The position numbers were made by a program, and so were the translations under genes. The notes below the pieces were generated by a model. That model saw nothing but the letters and a program-made list of their open reading frames with translations, was not told the DNA's origin and made no database searches. From Ciceribacter ferrooxidans (GTDB lineage: Bacteria; Pseudomonadota; Alphaproteobacteria; Rhizobiales; Rhizobiaceae), in NCBI RefSeq assembly GCF_004137355.1, contig NZ_SDVB01000253.1, positions 650,106-714,105 of the forward strand: a stretch of DNA of 64,000 nucleotides. The letters run 5' to 3'. How positions within the stretch are numbered: the stretch's first letter is position 1; the number at the start of each line of letters is the position of its first letter. Shown in pieces: positions 44,021 through 51,624 of the stretch.

Positions 44021-45919
44021 ATGCTGGATTTCCTCGAACTCGAAGAGACGGTCGGGCGAGCCTGGCATCGTCTGGCGGGCAACACCCGCACCTGGCCTTG
44101 CTATCCCGCGGACGCGGTGAGCCTTGAAGAAATCCAGCCCGTGCTCGCCGTCTGTTTCCGCGGGTTCGGCGGTGAGCACGCCGTGCAGGTCGCACCCGCC
44201 CGCGGGCGCACGTCCGGCCACCGGCTGAAGCTTCGCCAGCGGCTCGGACTGGGCGAGGAGAAACTGGTCCAGCCCGGCCGTGACCACGCAACGCTGATGC
44301 TGCCGCCGACGATCGACCTCTTCCCGGACAAGGCGCTCAATCGCGACCTTTATATCTGGCTCGCCGCCACCATGGCGGTGATGCCGCTCGAAGCGCTGGA
44401 CGCACGTGATCCGCTCATTCGCGATCTCGAGGCTCTCGCCCGCGCGGAGGCGACGGTCGCGACTGTCCTGTCTGCCTTTCCGGGGCTCGAGCCGCGCTAT
44501 CGCAGGCTCTGTGCCGCGGTGCTGAAGGAGCGTCGCCGCGGTGCCCTGCCGGCCGTCGAGCAGCGTGTCGAGGACCGCATACGCGACCTCTTGCTGAAAG
44601 GTGTCGGTCGGCTTGCCGAGCCGGAGCCGCGACAGTTTCCGGAGCGCGCGCCGCCCGGCTACCTGCCGATGCTGCCGGTGCCGCTCTGGCCGGACGCATT
44701 GATCCGCGAGGAGAGTGACGCCCGGACGGACGAGGATTCGCCGGCCTCTGCCGCAGACCGCCAGGCCGGTATGGCCGGCCGCCATGTCGCGACCCGCGAA
44801 AAGAAGGACGGACGCGAGCAGTCCCGCAGCCCCTTCATCCTCAACCGCTTCGAAAAAATCCTCGCCATGGCCGAAATGGTCAATGTCGACCGCCCCGGCG
44901 ACGACAGCGACGACCATGACGCCGCCGCGGCGGAGGAACTGGACGACATGACGCTCGGCGAGCGCAAGGGCCGCCCCTCGGCACGCTTCCGTTTCGATCT
45001 CGACCTGCCGCCGGAGGCGCTGGACCGCACGCCGCTCACCGCGGATCTCACCTATCCGGAATGGGACTACCGGTCGAACGCCTATCTGAAGAACCATTGC
45101 CGTGTATTCGCGAGCCCCGCCCCGGTGGAGGGCGAAACGCTGGAGGCCCGCGACGAGATGCGCAGTCTCATCCGCCGGGTGAAGCGGCAATTCGAGGTGC
45201 TGCGGCCGCGCCGCGAGGTGCTGCGGGCACAGATCGACGGGTCGGACCTCGACCTCGACGCCGTGGTGCGCGCGAGGACCGATCTTGCCGCCGGCGGACA
45301 GGGCAGCGATCGTGTTCACCTGATGAGCCGCCCGCAGGCACACGATCTCGCCGTCTCGATCCTCGTCGACGTCTCGCTGTCGACGGATGCGTGGTTCGAC
45401 GACCGCCGGGTGCTGGACGTCGAGAAGGAGGCCCTGCTGGTGCTCGCGCACGGGCTTTCGGCCTGCGGCGACAACCATTCGATCGTGACCTTCACCTCGC
45501 GCCGGCGCTCCTGGGTGCGGGTGGAGACGGTCAAGGATTTCGGGGAACCGATGAATGCTACGGTGGAACGCCGGATCGCGGCGCTGAAGCCCGGCTATTA
45601 CACCCGCATCGGGGCGGCGATCCGCCACGCCACCGCGGGGCTCAAGGAACAGCCGAACCGCCGTCGCCTGCTGCTGGTGCTGACTGACGGCAAGCCGAAC
45701 GATGTCGATCACTACGAAGGACGTTTCGCGCTCGAAGACAGCCGCCGTGCCGTCATCGAGGCGCGCCGGTCGGGCGTCCAGGTGTTCGGCGTGACGGTGG
45801 ACAGGGAGGCACAAGCCTACGTGCCGGCGATCTTCGGTCAGAACGGCTACGCGATCGTCTCGCACATTGCCCGGCTGCCTTCGGCGCTGCCGGCGATTTA
45901 CCGCGGCCTGGCTGGATAG
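44021..45919 (+). CDS. norD: NorD, VWA-domain NO reductase maturation protein
   Basis: A 632-aa cytoplasmic protein whose C-terminal third (about residues 440-632) is a von Willebrand A domain. The MIDAS motif lies in SILVDVSLSTDAWF (about 446-459), with later metal-site residues in LTDGKPNDVDHYEG. The N-terminal part is a family-specific helical region and the middle is acidic (RPGDDSDDHDAAAAEELDD). It partners NorQ in FeB insertion. It is the last gene of the nor cluster and is followed by a strong terminator. Confidence 0.94.
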   Translation: MLDFLELEETVGRAWHRLAGNTRTWPCYPADAVSLEEIQPVLAVCFRGFGGEHAVQVAPARGRTSGHRLKLRQRLGLGEEKLVQPGRDHATLMLPPTIDLFPDKALNRDLYIWLAATMAVMPLEALDARDPLIRDLEALARAEATVATVLSAFPGLEPRYRRLCAAVLKERRRGALPAVEQRVEDRIRDLLLKGVGRLAEPEPRQFPERAPPGYLPMLPVPLWPDALIREESDARTDEDSPASAADRQAGMAGRHVATREKKDGREQSRSPFILNRFEKILAMAEMVNVDRPGDDSDDHDAAAAEELDDMTLGERKGRPSARFRFDLDLPPEALDRTPLTADLTYPEWDYRSNAYLKNHCRVFASPAPVEGETLEARDEMRSLIRRVKRQFEVLRPRREVLRAQIDGSDLDLDAVVRARTDLAAGGQGSDRVHLMSRPQAHDLAVSILVDVSLSTDAWFDDRRVLDVEKEALLVLAHGLSACGDNHSIVTFTSRRRSWVRVETVKDFGEPMNATVERRIAALKPGYYTRIGAAIRHATAGLKEQPNRRRLLLVLTDGKPNDVDHYEGRFALEDSRRAVIEARRSGVQVFGVTVDREAQAYVPAIFGQNGYAIVSHIARLPSALPAIYRGLAG

Positions 45920-45939
45920 GGCGGAAGGCCGGCTGCGGG

Positions 45940-45971
45940 AAGGCCCGGCGAGGTGGGGATCGCCGGGCCTT
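45940..45971. terminator. Terminator after norD
   Basis: A perfect 12-bp stem, 45940-45951 (AAGGCCCGGCGA) with 45960-45971 (TCGCCGGGCCTT), and an 8-nt loop, is followed by ACACTATTTT. It lies between convergent norD and the small DUF2798 gene, so it may serve both. Confidence 0.85.
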
Positions 45972-45993
45972 ACACTATTTTCGGGAACCGAAT

Positions 45994-46224
45994 TTAGCGC
46001 GCGGCGAGCCGCCTCAGCCGGTGGGCGAGGAAGAGGCCGAAACGGCTGATGAAGGTTGTCAGCACAAAGGCGATGGGCCAGGCGATGGCGAACTGGCGCG
46101 GCCATATCCGGAGCCACTCGGCACTCGGCCCGAGTGCAATCAGCGACATGATGCCCGACATGGAGAGGGCCATCATCAGGGTTATCAGGAGTTGTGTGAG
46201 CAGGCGTGTAAGTCTATCCATCAT
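45994..46224 (-). CDS. DUF2798-type small membrane protein (76 aa)
   Basis: A 76-aa protein with two hydrophobic helices: residues about 9-30 (TQLLITLMMALSMSGIMSLIAL) and about 45-62 (AWPIAFVLTTFISRFGLF), matching the DUF2798 pattern. The C-terminus is basic (HRLRRLAAR). The start is taken as the first of two tandem ATG codons at 46224; the longer frame to 46278 begins in unlikely sequence. Function unknown. The 216-bp gap to hemN (46225-46440) contains a CCCGCC/GGGCGGG hairpin near 46328 and no gene. Confidence 0.7.
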   Translation of the reverse strand: MMDRLTRLLTQLLITLMMALSMSGIMSLIALGPSAEWLRIWPRQFAIAWPIAFVLTTFISRFGLFLAHRLRRLAAR

Positions 46225-46440
46225 GGTTGTTCCGTTGTTGCGGAGGTGCCATGACAGACCATGCGATCTATGTGGCACCTACCCAAAAGAGGTTGGTGCC
46301 GTGGGATCGCGCGTCGCGACTATATCCCGCCTCGGGCGGGGACCGGAATAACCGTACCGGTCTTTAATCTTTTCGGCATCCGCTATATGGGTCCCGACGG
46401 ATCGATTGTCAATACCGTGTCCGGCAGCGCGCGTTCGTCG

Positions 46441-47793
46441 TCACGCCACCTTGGAATAGGTCCTGCCCGCCTCTGCCAGATAGGCGTCGAAGCACGCCGC
46501 GACGGAGCGGATGAGGAAGCGATGGTCGGGCTTCACCGTGAGTACGCCGTTCTCGAATTCCACGACGCCGTCTCCTTTCAGCCGTTCGAGCATCGTGTTC
46601 GCTTCGAGAAGCACGTCCGGCTCAAAGCCGTGCTCGCCGGCAATCCCGTGGAGATCGGCGCGGAAATCGCACATCAGTCGCTCGATCACCGCCGCCCGCA
46701 GCCGGTCCTCGGCCGTCAGGCGATAGCCCTTTGCGGTCGCGAGCCGGCCAGAGGCGACGTGCTGGGCATATTGCCCGATCGCCACCTCGTTCTGGGCATA
46801 GCCCTCCGCGGTGCGTCCGATCGCCGAGGCGCCGAGCCCGATCAGGGTCTTGCAGGCGTCTGTCGTATAACCCTGGAAATTCCGGTGCAGCCGCCCCTGC
46901 CGCTGGGCAAGCGAGAGCTCGTCCTCGGGAAGGGCGAAATGGTCGAGGCCGATGCGCTGGTATCCGGCTGCGACGAGCGTTTCGGCGATCGCCTCGGCCT
47001 GCGCGTTGCGTTCGGAGGCACCTGGAAGCGCCGCCTCGTCGATCATCCGCTGGTGCTTCTTGAAGGCCGGGATATGCGCGTAGCCGAAGACGGCGAAACG
47101 ATCCGGCCGCATGGCGATCGCCGTCTCAGCGGTTTCGACGCAGGAGCGCACGGTCTGGTGCGGCAGGCCGTAGATGAGGTCGAAACTGATGCTGTCGACG
47201 CCGGTCCGGCGCAACCCCTTTGCCGCGTCTTCCGTCTGTTCGACGGTCTGGATGCGGTTGATCGCCTTCTGCACGACCGGATCGAAGCTCTGCACGCCGA
47301 GGCTTGCGCGGTTGACGCCGGCCTGTCCGAGGGCGGCGATCATTTCGGCCTTCAGCGTGCGCGGGTCGATCTCGACGGCGACCTCGGCCGCAGGCGAGAA
47401 GTCGAAGTTTTGCTGCAGGAAGGCCATGAGGTCGAGGAACTCGGCGGCTTCCATGATCGTCGGCGTGCCGCCGCCGAAATGCACGTTGCCGACACGCAGT
47501 TGCCGCTTCGCCGCGGCGCCGACGGCGCGGACCTCGCGCTTCAGCACCTCGAGATAGTCGAGGATCGGTTGGTCTTTCTGGGTAATCGAGGTATGGCAGC
47601 CGCAATACCAGCACATCGACCGGCAGAAGGGGATATGCAGGTAGAGCGAAACCGCCTCGCGCGCCGGAATTGCCGCCAGCCAGTCGCCATAGGTGCCGGC
47701 GCCGATCGCGGCGGAGAAGCGGGGAGCGGTCGGATAGCTGGTGTAGCGCGGCAGGCGCGCATCGCCATAGGTTTCGATCAGGTTCTTGTCCAT
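46441..47793 (-). CDS. hemN: Oxygen-independent coproporphyrinogen III oxidase
   Basis: A 450-aa radical-SAM enzyme that decarboxylates coproporphyrinogen III without O2, keeping heme supply running for NorCB and other cytochromes. The cluster motif CRSMCWYC (CX3CX2C, about residues 57-64) is followed by GCHT. The glycine-rich SAM site VHFGGGTPT (about 105-113), the family block ASLGVQSFDPVVQKAINR and the C-terminal HemN domain (GLGASAIGRTAEGYAQN) are present. It has its own NnrR/FNR-type box 60 bp upstream, spaced for class II activation. The full-length HemN type, not the shorter HemW, is supported by length and motif. Confidence 0.94.
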   Translation of the reverse strand: MDKNLIETYGDARLPRYTSYPTAPRFSAAIGAGTYGDWLAAIPAREAVSLYLHIPFCRSMCWYCGCHTSITQKDQPILDYLEVLKREVRAVGAAAKRQLRVGNVHFGGGTPTIMEAAEFLDLMAFLQQNFDFSPAAEVAVEIDPRTLKAEMIAALGQAGVNRASLGVQSFDPVVQKAINRIQTVEQTEDAAKGLRRTGVDSISFDLIYGLPHQTVRSCVETAETAIAMRPDRFAVFGYAHIPAFKKHQRMIDEAALPGASERNAQAEAIAETLVAAGYQRIGLDHFALPEDELSLAQRQGRLHRNFQGYTTDACKTLIGLGASAIGRTAEGYAQNEVAIGQYAQHVASGRLATAKGYRLTAEDRLRAAVIERLMCDFRADLHGIAGEHGFEPDVLLEANTMLERLKGDGVVEFENGVLTVKPDHRFLIRSVAACFDAYLAEAGRTYSKVA

Positions 47794-47853
47794 GTCGCTT
47801 CAACCCTCGTTCGGTGATGAAGCGCACGCTAGTGCTGGGACGAGACTTGTTCT

Positions 47854-47867
47854 TTGTTAAATCCCAA
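47854..47867 (-). promoter_or_regulatory. NnrR/FNR-type box upstream of hemN
   Basis: TTGTTAAATCCCAA fits TTG-N8-CAA. Centred at 47860.5, it predicts a start near 47819, with a 26-nt leader to the ATG at 47793. Confidence 0.65.
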
Positions 47868-47903
47868 GGAGCGGCACGATTGCCTCTCCGGCAAAAAATT
47901 GAC

Positions 47904-48539
47904 CTAGACCAGCAGGTAATAGACGCCGCTCGCGGTAATCAGACCGCCGAGCGCGCGCACGACGTAGCCGTGATAGAGCCGGCCGAGCGCGAAGCCGATG
48001 CCGATGCCGAGGATGTGGATGAGGCCGGTCGAGACGACGAAGCCGACGGTGAAGGCGGCGGGATCGGTCGCCCGCAGCGTCAACTGTCCGTGCGGATAGC
48101 CGTGGAAAATCGCGAAGAACGCGACGATCACGAGGGCCGCCCACTCCGGCGCCACCCAGCGGGCGGCGATCACGCCGCCGAGCACCAGCAGCGAGACGGC
48201 AATCGCGATTCGGATGAGGTCGTCGGGAAAGAGTCCGAGCATTCCGGCGAAGCCGCCGACGCACATGATGAGCGGGAAGGTGGCCGGAAGCGACCACACG
48301 GAGCGGCCGCCCATCTGCGCGCCCCAGAGCCCGACCGCCAGCATTGCGAGGAAGTGGTCGAGACCGGCGAGCGGATGGCCGAAGCCGCTGCCGAAGCCGC
48401 CCATCACGCCACCGAGTACATGGGCGGAAGCCTCTGCGGGCACGCCCGCCACGACGAGCGCCGCGAGCATGCTCGACAGGAAAGATGTCCCGAGGCGGTG
48501 GATTGTCGGCCGGCGGGGAGACTTCAGCAGGCGGATCAT
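47904..48539 (-). CDS. hupE: HupE/UreJ family membrane protein (copy 1)
   Basis: A 211-aa membrane protein with a signal-like first helix ending EASAHVLGG and about six further helices. The HupE/UreJ signature GHPLAGLDHFLAMLAVGLWGAQ (about residues 53-74) and FHGYPHG (about 148-154) are clear. HupE proteins mediate nickel (or related metal) diffusion into the cell. The start at 48539 has GGAGA upstream. It is divergent from a second HupE gene, with a 143-bp shared region. No hydrogenase or urease gene is in the window, so the metal target is open. Confidence 0.85.
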   Translation of the reverse strand: MIRLLKSPRRPTIHRLGTSFLSSMLAALVVAGVPAEASAHVLGGVMGGFGSGFGHPLAGLDHFLAMLAVGLWGAQMGGRSVWSLPATFPLIMCVGGFAGMLGLFPDDLIRIAIAVSLLVLGGVIAARWVAPEWAALVIVAFFAIFHGYPHGQLTLRATDPAAFTVGFVVSTGLIHILGIGIGFALGRLYHGYVVRALGGLITASGVYYLLV

Positions 48540-48682
48540 GGCATTTCTCCAGGCTACGCGACGGCGGACGACGGCGACCTCCGACACGATCCATCTACAA
48601 TTTCCGGTGATTCGGATATAGTCGAGGCCGACTCGCCGGCTGCCTGCCGGGACCTCGACACGTCGAACGGGAGATCGCACGC

Positions 48683-49285
48683 ATGCAGTTTTCGAATGCA
48701 CCGCGTCGCATTGCGGCGGTTCTGCTTTCCGGCCTTGCATTGGCGACGATGCCGGGCGCGGCGCAGGCCCACATCCTGCAGGGCCAGGCGGGCGGTTTCC
48801 TCCATGGCTTCGAGCATCCCCTTTCAGGCGTCGACCACATGCTGGCGATGTTTTGCGTCGGCCTCTGGGGCGCGCAGATGGGCGGCCGCGCCGTCTGGAG
48901 CCTGCCGATCGCCTTTCCGCTGGTCATGGTGGTCGGCGGCGTACTGGGCATCGCCGGCGTTCCGCTGCCGGCCGTCGAAAGCGGCATTGCCCTTTCGATC
49001 ATCGTCCTCGGCGTCTCGATCGCCGTGCTATGGCGTCCGCCGGAATGGCTCGCGCTCGCGGTGATCGGCGTCTTCGCGATCTTCCACGGCTATGCCCACG
49101 GCGCCGAACTGCCGAACGCCACCGACCCGGCCGACTACGCGATCGGCTTCGTCGTCGCGACGGGGCTCATCCATATCGCCGGCATCGCGGTCGGCCTGCT
49201 CTTCCAGCGCGTGCGCGCGGGCGAGCTGTCGCGTGCGCTCGGCGGGCTGATCGGTCTCGGCGGCCTCTATTTCCTCGTTTCCTGA
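48683..49285 (+). CDS. hupE: HupE/UreJ family membrane protein (copy 2)
   Basis: A 200-aa paralog of the divergent gene. It has a signal-like N-terminus ending GAAQAHILQG, the signature EHPLSGVDHMLAMFCVGLWGAQ (about 44-65) and FHGYAHG (about 133-139). It heads an operon with a membrane protein gene (TGATG overlap) and a DUF1007 gene (4-bp overlap). The layout suggests a multi-part metal uptake system, with nickel or cobalt inferred from the HupE family. GGGAG precedes the start. Confidence 0.87.
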   Translation: MQFSNAPRRIAAVLLSGLALATMPGAAQAHILQGQAGGFLHGFEHPLSGVDHMLAMFCVGLWGAQMGGRAVWSLPIAFPLVMVVGGVLGIAGVPLPAVESGIALSIIVLGVSIAVLWRPPEWLALAVIGVFAIFHGYAHGAELPNATDPADYAIGFVVATGLIHIAGIAVGLLFQRVRAGELSRALGGLIGLGGLYFLVS

Positions 49286-50031
49286 TGTCGTTGCAAAAGC
49301 CGGTGGCGGCGCCGTCGCGCCGAAGTCTTCGTCCGGCGGCGTGTGCGTTTGCACTCGCCGGCGCGGTGGTCCTCGCAGCGTTGGCCTACCGGGCAGGCGG
49401 GCAGGGCAATTGGCTTCTCGCCTCCGTCTTCACCGCCGAACGCATCCTGCCGCTTCTCGGCCTCGGCCTTCTCCTCGGCCAGTTGCCGCGGCGGGCGTTG
49501 CCGTTCGCTCTGGCGTCCCTCGTGTTGGGCGCGGCGGTCGGCGTTCTCTTCCGCGAGCCCTTCTTCACGCTGATGGCGCGGGTGCCGGGTGCTGCGGCAC
49601 ATCTCTTCCTCACAGGGCCGATCGCCTGCGTGCTCATCGGCCTGCCGCTCGTGCTGCCGCGTGGCGCGCGGGCCTGGATCGCCCTGCCGCTGCTGGCGCC
49701 GGCGGGCGCGGCTCTCGCGATTGCGACGCTTCTCGGCGACCCGACCCTACACGAGTGGAGCTATCGGCCGCTGGCCCTTGCCGCCGAAATCTGGATTTCG
49801 GCCACCGTGGCGCTCGCCGCGTCCGCCTTCGACCGGACCTGGCTCACGGTTGCCGCCCGCATCTTCGCGAGCTGGCTGATCGCCATCGGCTTTCTCTACG
49901 GCGGGGCATATATGGCGGCAAAGCGCACGACGCTCGAACCGCCGACGTTTCCGACGCTGCCGGCTGATGGCGAATTCCCGGGCTTTGGGCGCGTCCTGCA
50001 GGAACTCGACGGAAAGGAGCCTGCAGGATGA
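49285..50031 (+). CDS. Polytopic membrane protein of unknown function (248 aa)
   Basis: A 248-aa protein with about six hydrophobic segments (for example LAGAVVLAALAYRAGG near 25-40, ILPLLGLGLLLGQLP, FALASLVLGAAVGVLF and AHLFLTGPIACVLIGLPLVLP). I do not recognise the family. Its start overlaps the hupE stop and its end overlaps the DUF1007 gene, so it is translated as part of that operon. It is likely a membrane partner of the metal system, but no motif proves it. The C-terminal 25 residues are soluble and acidic. Confidence 0.72.
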   Translation: MSLQKPVAAPSRRSLRPAACAFALAGAVVLAALAYRAGGQGNWLLASVFTAERILPLLGLGLLLGQLPRRALPFALASLVLGAAVGVLFREPFFTLMARVPGAAAHLFLTGPIACVLIGLPLVLPRGARAWIALPLLAPAGAALAIATLLGDPTLHEWSYRPLALAAEIWISATVALAASAFDRTWLTVAARIFASWLIAIGFLYGGAYMAAKRTTLEPPTFPTLPADGEFPGFGRVLQELDGKEPAG

Positions 50032-50624
50032 TCCGCCGTTCTTTGCCGGTTCGGGCGTTCGTCGCCTCTCTCTTCTGGCTGGCGTCCGCGGGTCTCGCGG
50101 CGGGCCATCCGGATATCGCCGTGACCGCGCGCGTGCTGTTCGATGTAGAGGCCGGCCGGCTGGTTGCGGTCGCCGAGAGCCTCGCAATCGACGAAGCCTC
50201 GAGCCGCCGGATGATCGGCCGGTTCGATGCGAATGGTGACGGCATCTTCGACCCGGCGGAGCGCGCGGTGATGCGTCGAGCACTGACCGGCGACCTCGGT
50301 CGACTCAACTTCTTCGCGGAGCTCTCGGCCGACGGGGAGCGGGTGGCGCTCGGCCTACCGGACGTCTTCGACGCGACCATCTCCGATGGCATCGTGACCG
50401 TCGTCTTCGGCTTCCGGCTCGATGACCCCGTCGCAGTCGCCGGCCGCAAGATCGATTTCATGTTGCGGGATCGCGACTATACGGCCGCGGTGGCCTTCGA
50501 CGGGGATCGGCCCGCGCTCGTCCGAGGCGGCGAGGGCTGCACTGTCAGCCGCGAGATGCGTCCCGCCGACGCGTATTTCGGCGGCTTGGTCGTGCCTGAA
50601 GCCGCCGTGCTCGCCTGTCGGTGA
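50028..50624 (+). CDS. DUF1007 family periplasmic protein with EF-hand-like loop
   Basis: A 198-aa exported protein. The signal peptide ends near AAGHPDIAVTARVLF. The family (COG3683) is described as periplasmic component of metal transport-type systems and often neighbours nickel/cobalt permeases. Residues about 66-78 (RFDANGDGIFDPAE) form an EF-hand-like calcium loop. Two cysteines (about 165 and 197) could form a disulfide. It is the last gene of the hupE operon; the next gene is convergent, 3 bp away. Confidence 0.82.
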   Translation: MIRRSLPVRAFVASLFWLASAGLAAGHPDIAVTARVLFDVEAGRLVAVAESLAIDEASSRRMIGRFDANGDGIFDPAERAVMRRALTGDLGRLNFFAELSADGERVALGLPDVFDATISDGIVTVVFGFRLDDPVAVAGRKIDFMLRDRDYTAAVAFDGDRPALVRGGEGCTVSREMRPADAYFGGLVVPEAAVLACR

Positions 50625-50627
50625 GCG

Positions 50628-51509
50628 TCAGAGGAAGATTTTCCGTTCCTCGTTCACCAGCTCCTGCAGGTATTGCACGACCGTGCGCACGCGCGTCAGA
50701 TCGCGGGCGCTTTCGTGGAAGATCGTCCAGTAGGCGCGCCGGATCGCCACCTCCGGCAGCACCCGGCAGAGCTCGGGATACTGGCGGGCGATATAGGTGT
50801 GCAGGATGCCGATGCCGGCGCCGGAGCGCACCGCCTCGGTCTGCCCGATCGCGCTCGAGATCTCGAAGGCGGAATCCCAGTTGCGCGAGATTTCGCCGGT
50901 ATAGTTCAGCGAGGCCGAGTAGATGAGATCCTCCACGTAGCCGATCAGGCTGTGTTCCTTCAGCGCCTCGACGTTCGCCGGTCCGCCTGTCTCCGCGAGA
51001 TAGTCGCGGGAGGCATAGAGGCCGAGGGTATATTCCGTGAGCTTGGAGGAAACGAGCCGGCCGGTCTCCGGGCGCTCGACGGTGATCGCGATATCGGCCT
51101 CCCGGCTCGACAGCGAGAAGGCCCGCGGCACGGGTACGAGCTGGATCTTGAGCTGCGGATGGCGATCGATGAGCCGCCCCAGCCGGGGCGCGAGGAAGGC
51201 GACGCCGAACCCGTCCGGGGCGCCGATCCGGACCGTTCCGGCGACCGCCGTATCGGTTCGCCCGAGCCGGGCCTGCGCAGCAAGCATCTCGGTTTCGATG
51301 CGTTCGGCGGAGACGAGAAAGCCTTCGCCTTCGGCGGTCAGCTCGCAGCCGTTGGTCCGCCGGACGAAGAGCCGGGTCTGCAGCGCCTCTTCCAGCGCGG
51401 TCAGACGTCGCGACAGCGTCGCATGATTGACGCCGAGCCGTCTTGACGCGGCAAGGATCTGGCCGGCTCGCGCCACCGCAAGGAAGATGCGAACGTCATC
51501 CCAGTTCAT
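50628..51509 (-). CDS. LysR-family transcriptional regulator
   Basis: A 293-aa regulator. The winged helix-turn-helix at residues 1-60 (MNWDDVRIFLAVARAGQI, then AASRRLGVNHATLSRRLTALE) is of the subgroup that starts with W-D/D-V. The effector-binding domain follows from about 90. It is divergent from mmsA, so it probably controls that gene in response to an intermediate of valine or inositol breakdown. A long inverted repeat lies in the shared promoter region. Which compound it senses cannot be seen. Confidence 0.88.
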   Translation of the reverse strand: MNWDDVRIFLAVARAGQILAASRRLGVNHATLSRRLTALEEALQTRLFVRRTNGCELTAEGEGFLVSAERIETEMLAAQARLGRTDTAVAGTVRIGAPDGFGVAFLAPRLGRLIDRHPQLKIQLVPVPRAFSLSSREADIAITVERPETGRLVSSKLTEYTLGLYASRDYLAETGGPANVEALKEHSLIGYVEDLIYSASLNYTGEISRNWDSAFEISSAIGQTEAVRSGAGIGILHTYIARQYPELCRVLPEVAIRRAYWTIFHESARDLTRVRTVVQYLQELVNEERKIFL

Positions 51510-51530
51510 GACGAGCCTCGAGGAAGCATC

Positions 51531-51579
51531 AATTTCTGCACAACAGATGCGTATATCATCGCGTTGTGTTGTGCAAATT
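51531..51579. promoter_or_regulatory. Inverted repeat operator in the LysR/mmsA promoter
   Basis: TGCACAACA (51537-51545) and TGTTGTGCA (51567-51575) are exact inverted arms, extended by AATTT and AATT on the outside, with 21 bp between them. This fits a LysR-type regulatory site, located 46-94 bp before the mmsA start. Confidence 0.6.
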
Positions 51580-51624
51580 AAAGTGGGATGGTGGTTTCAG
51601 CGAAAAACCTGAGGAGGCACATCC

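Noticed and set aside
43631-46117. 828-codon minus-strand frame opposite norQ and norD
   Set aside because: It runs through the norD terminator and opposes two certain genes.
18235-50627. Integrative element inserted at tRNA-His
   Set aside because: No integrase, transposase or relaxase gene and no visible copy of the tRNA 3' end was found, so only an accessory block, not a mobile element, is claimed.
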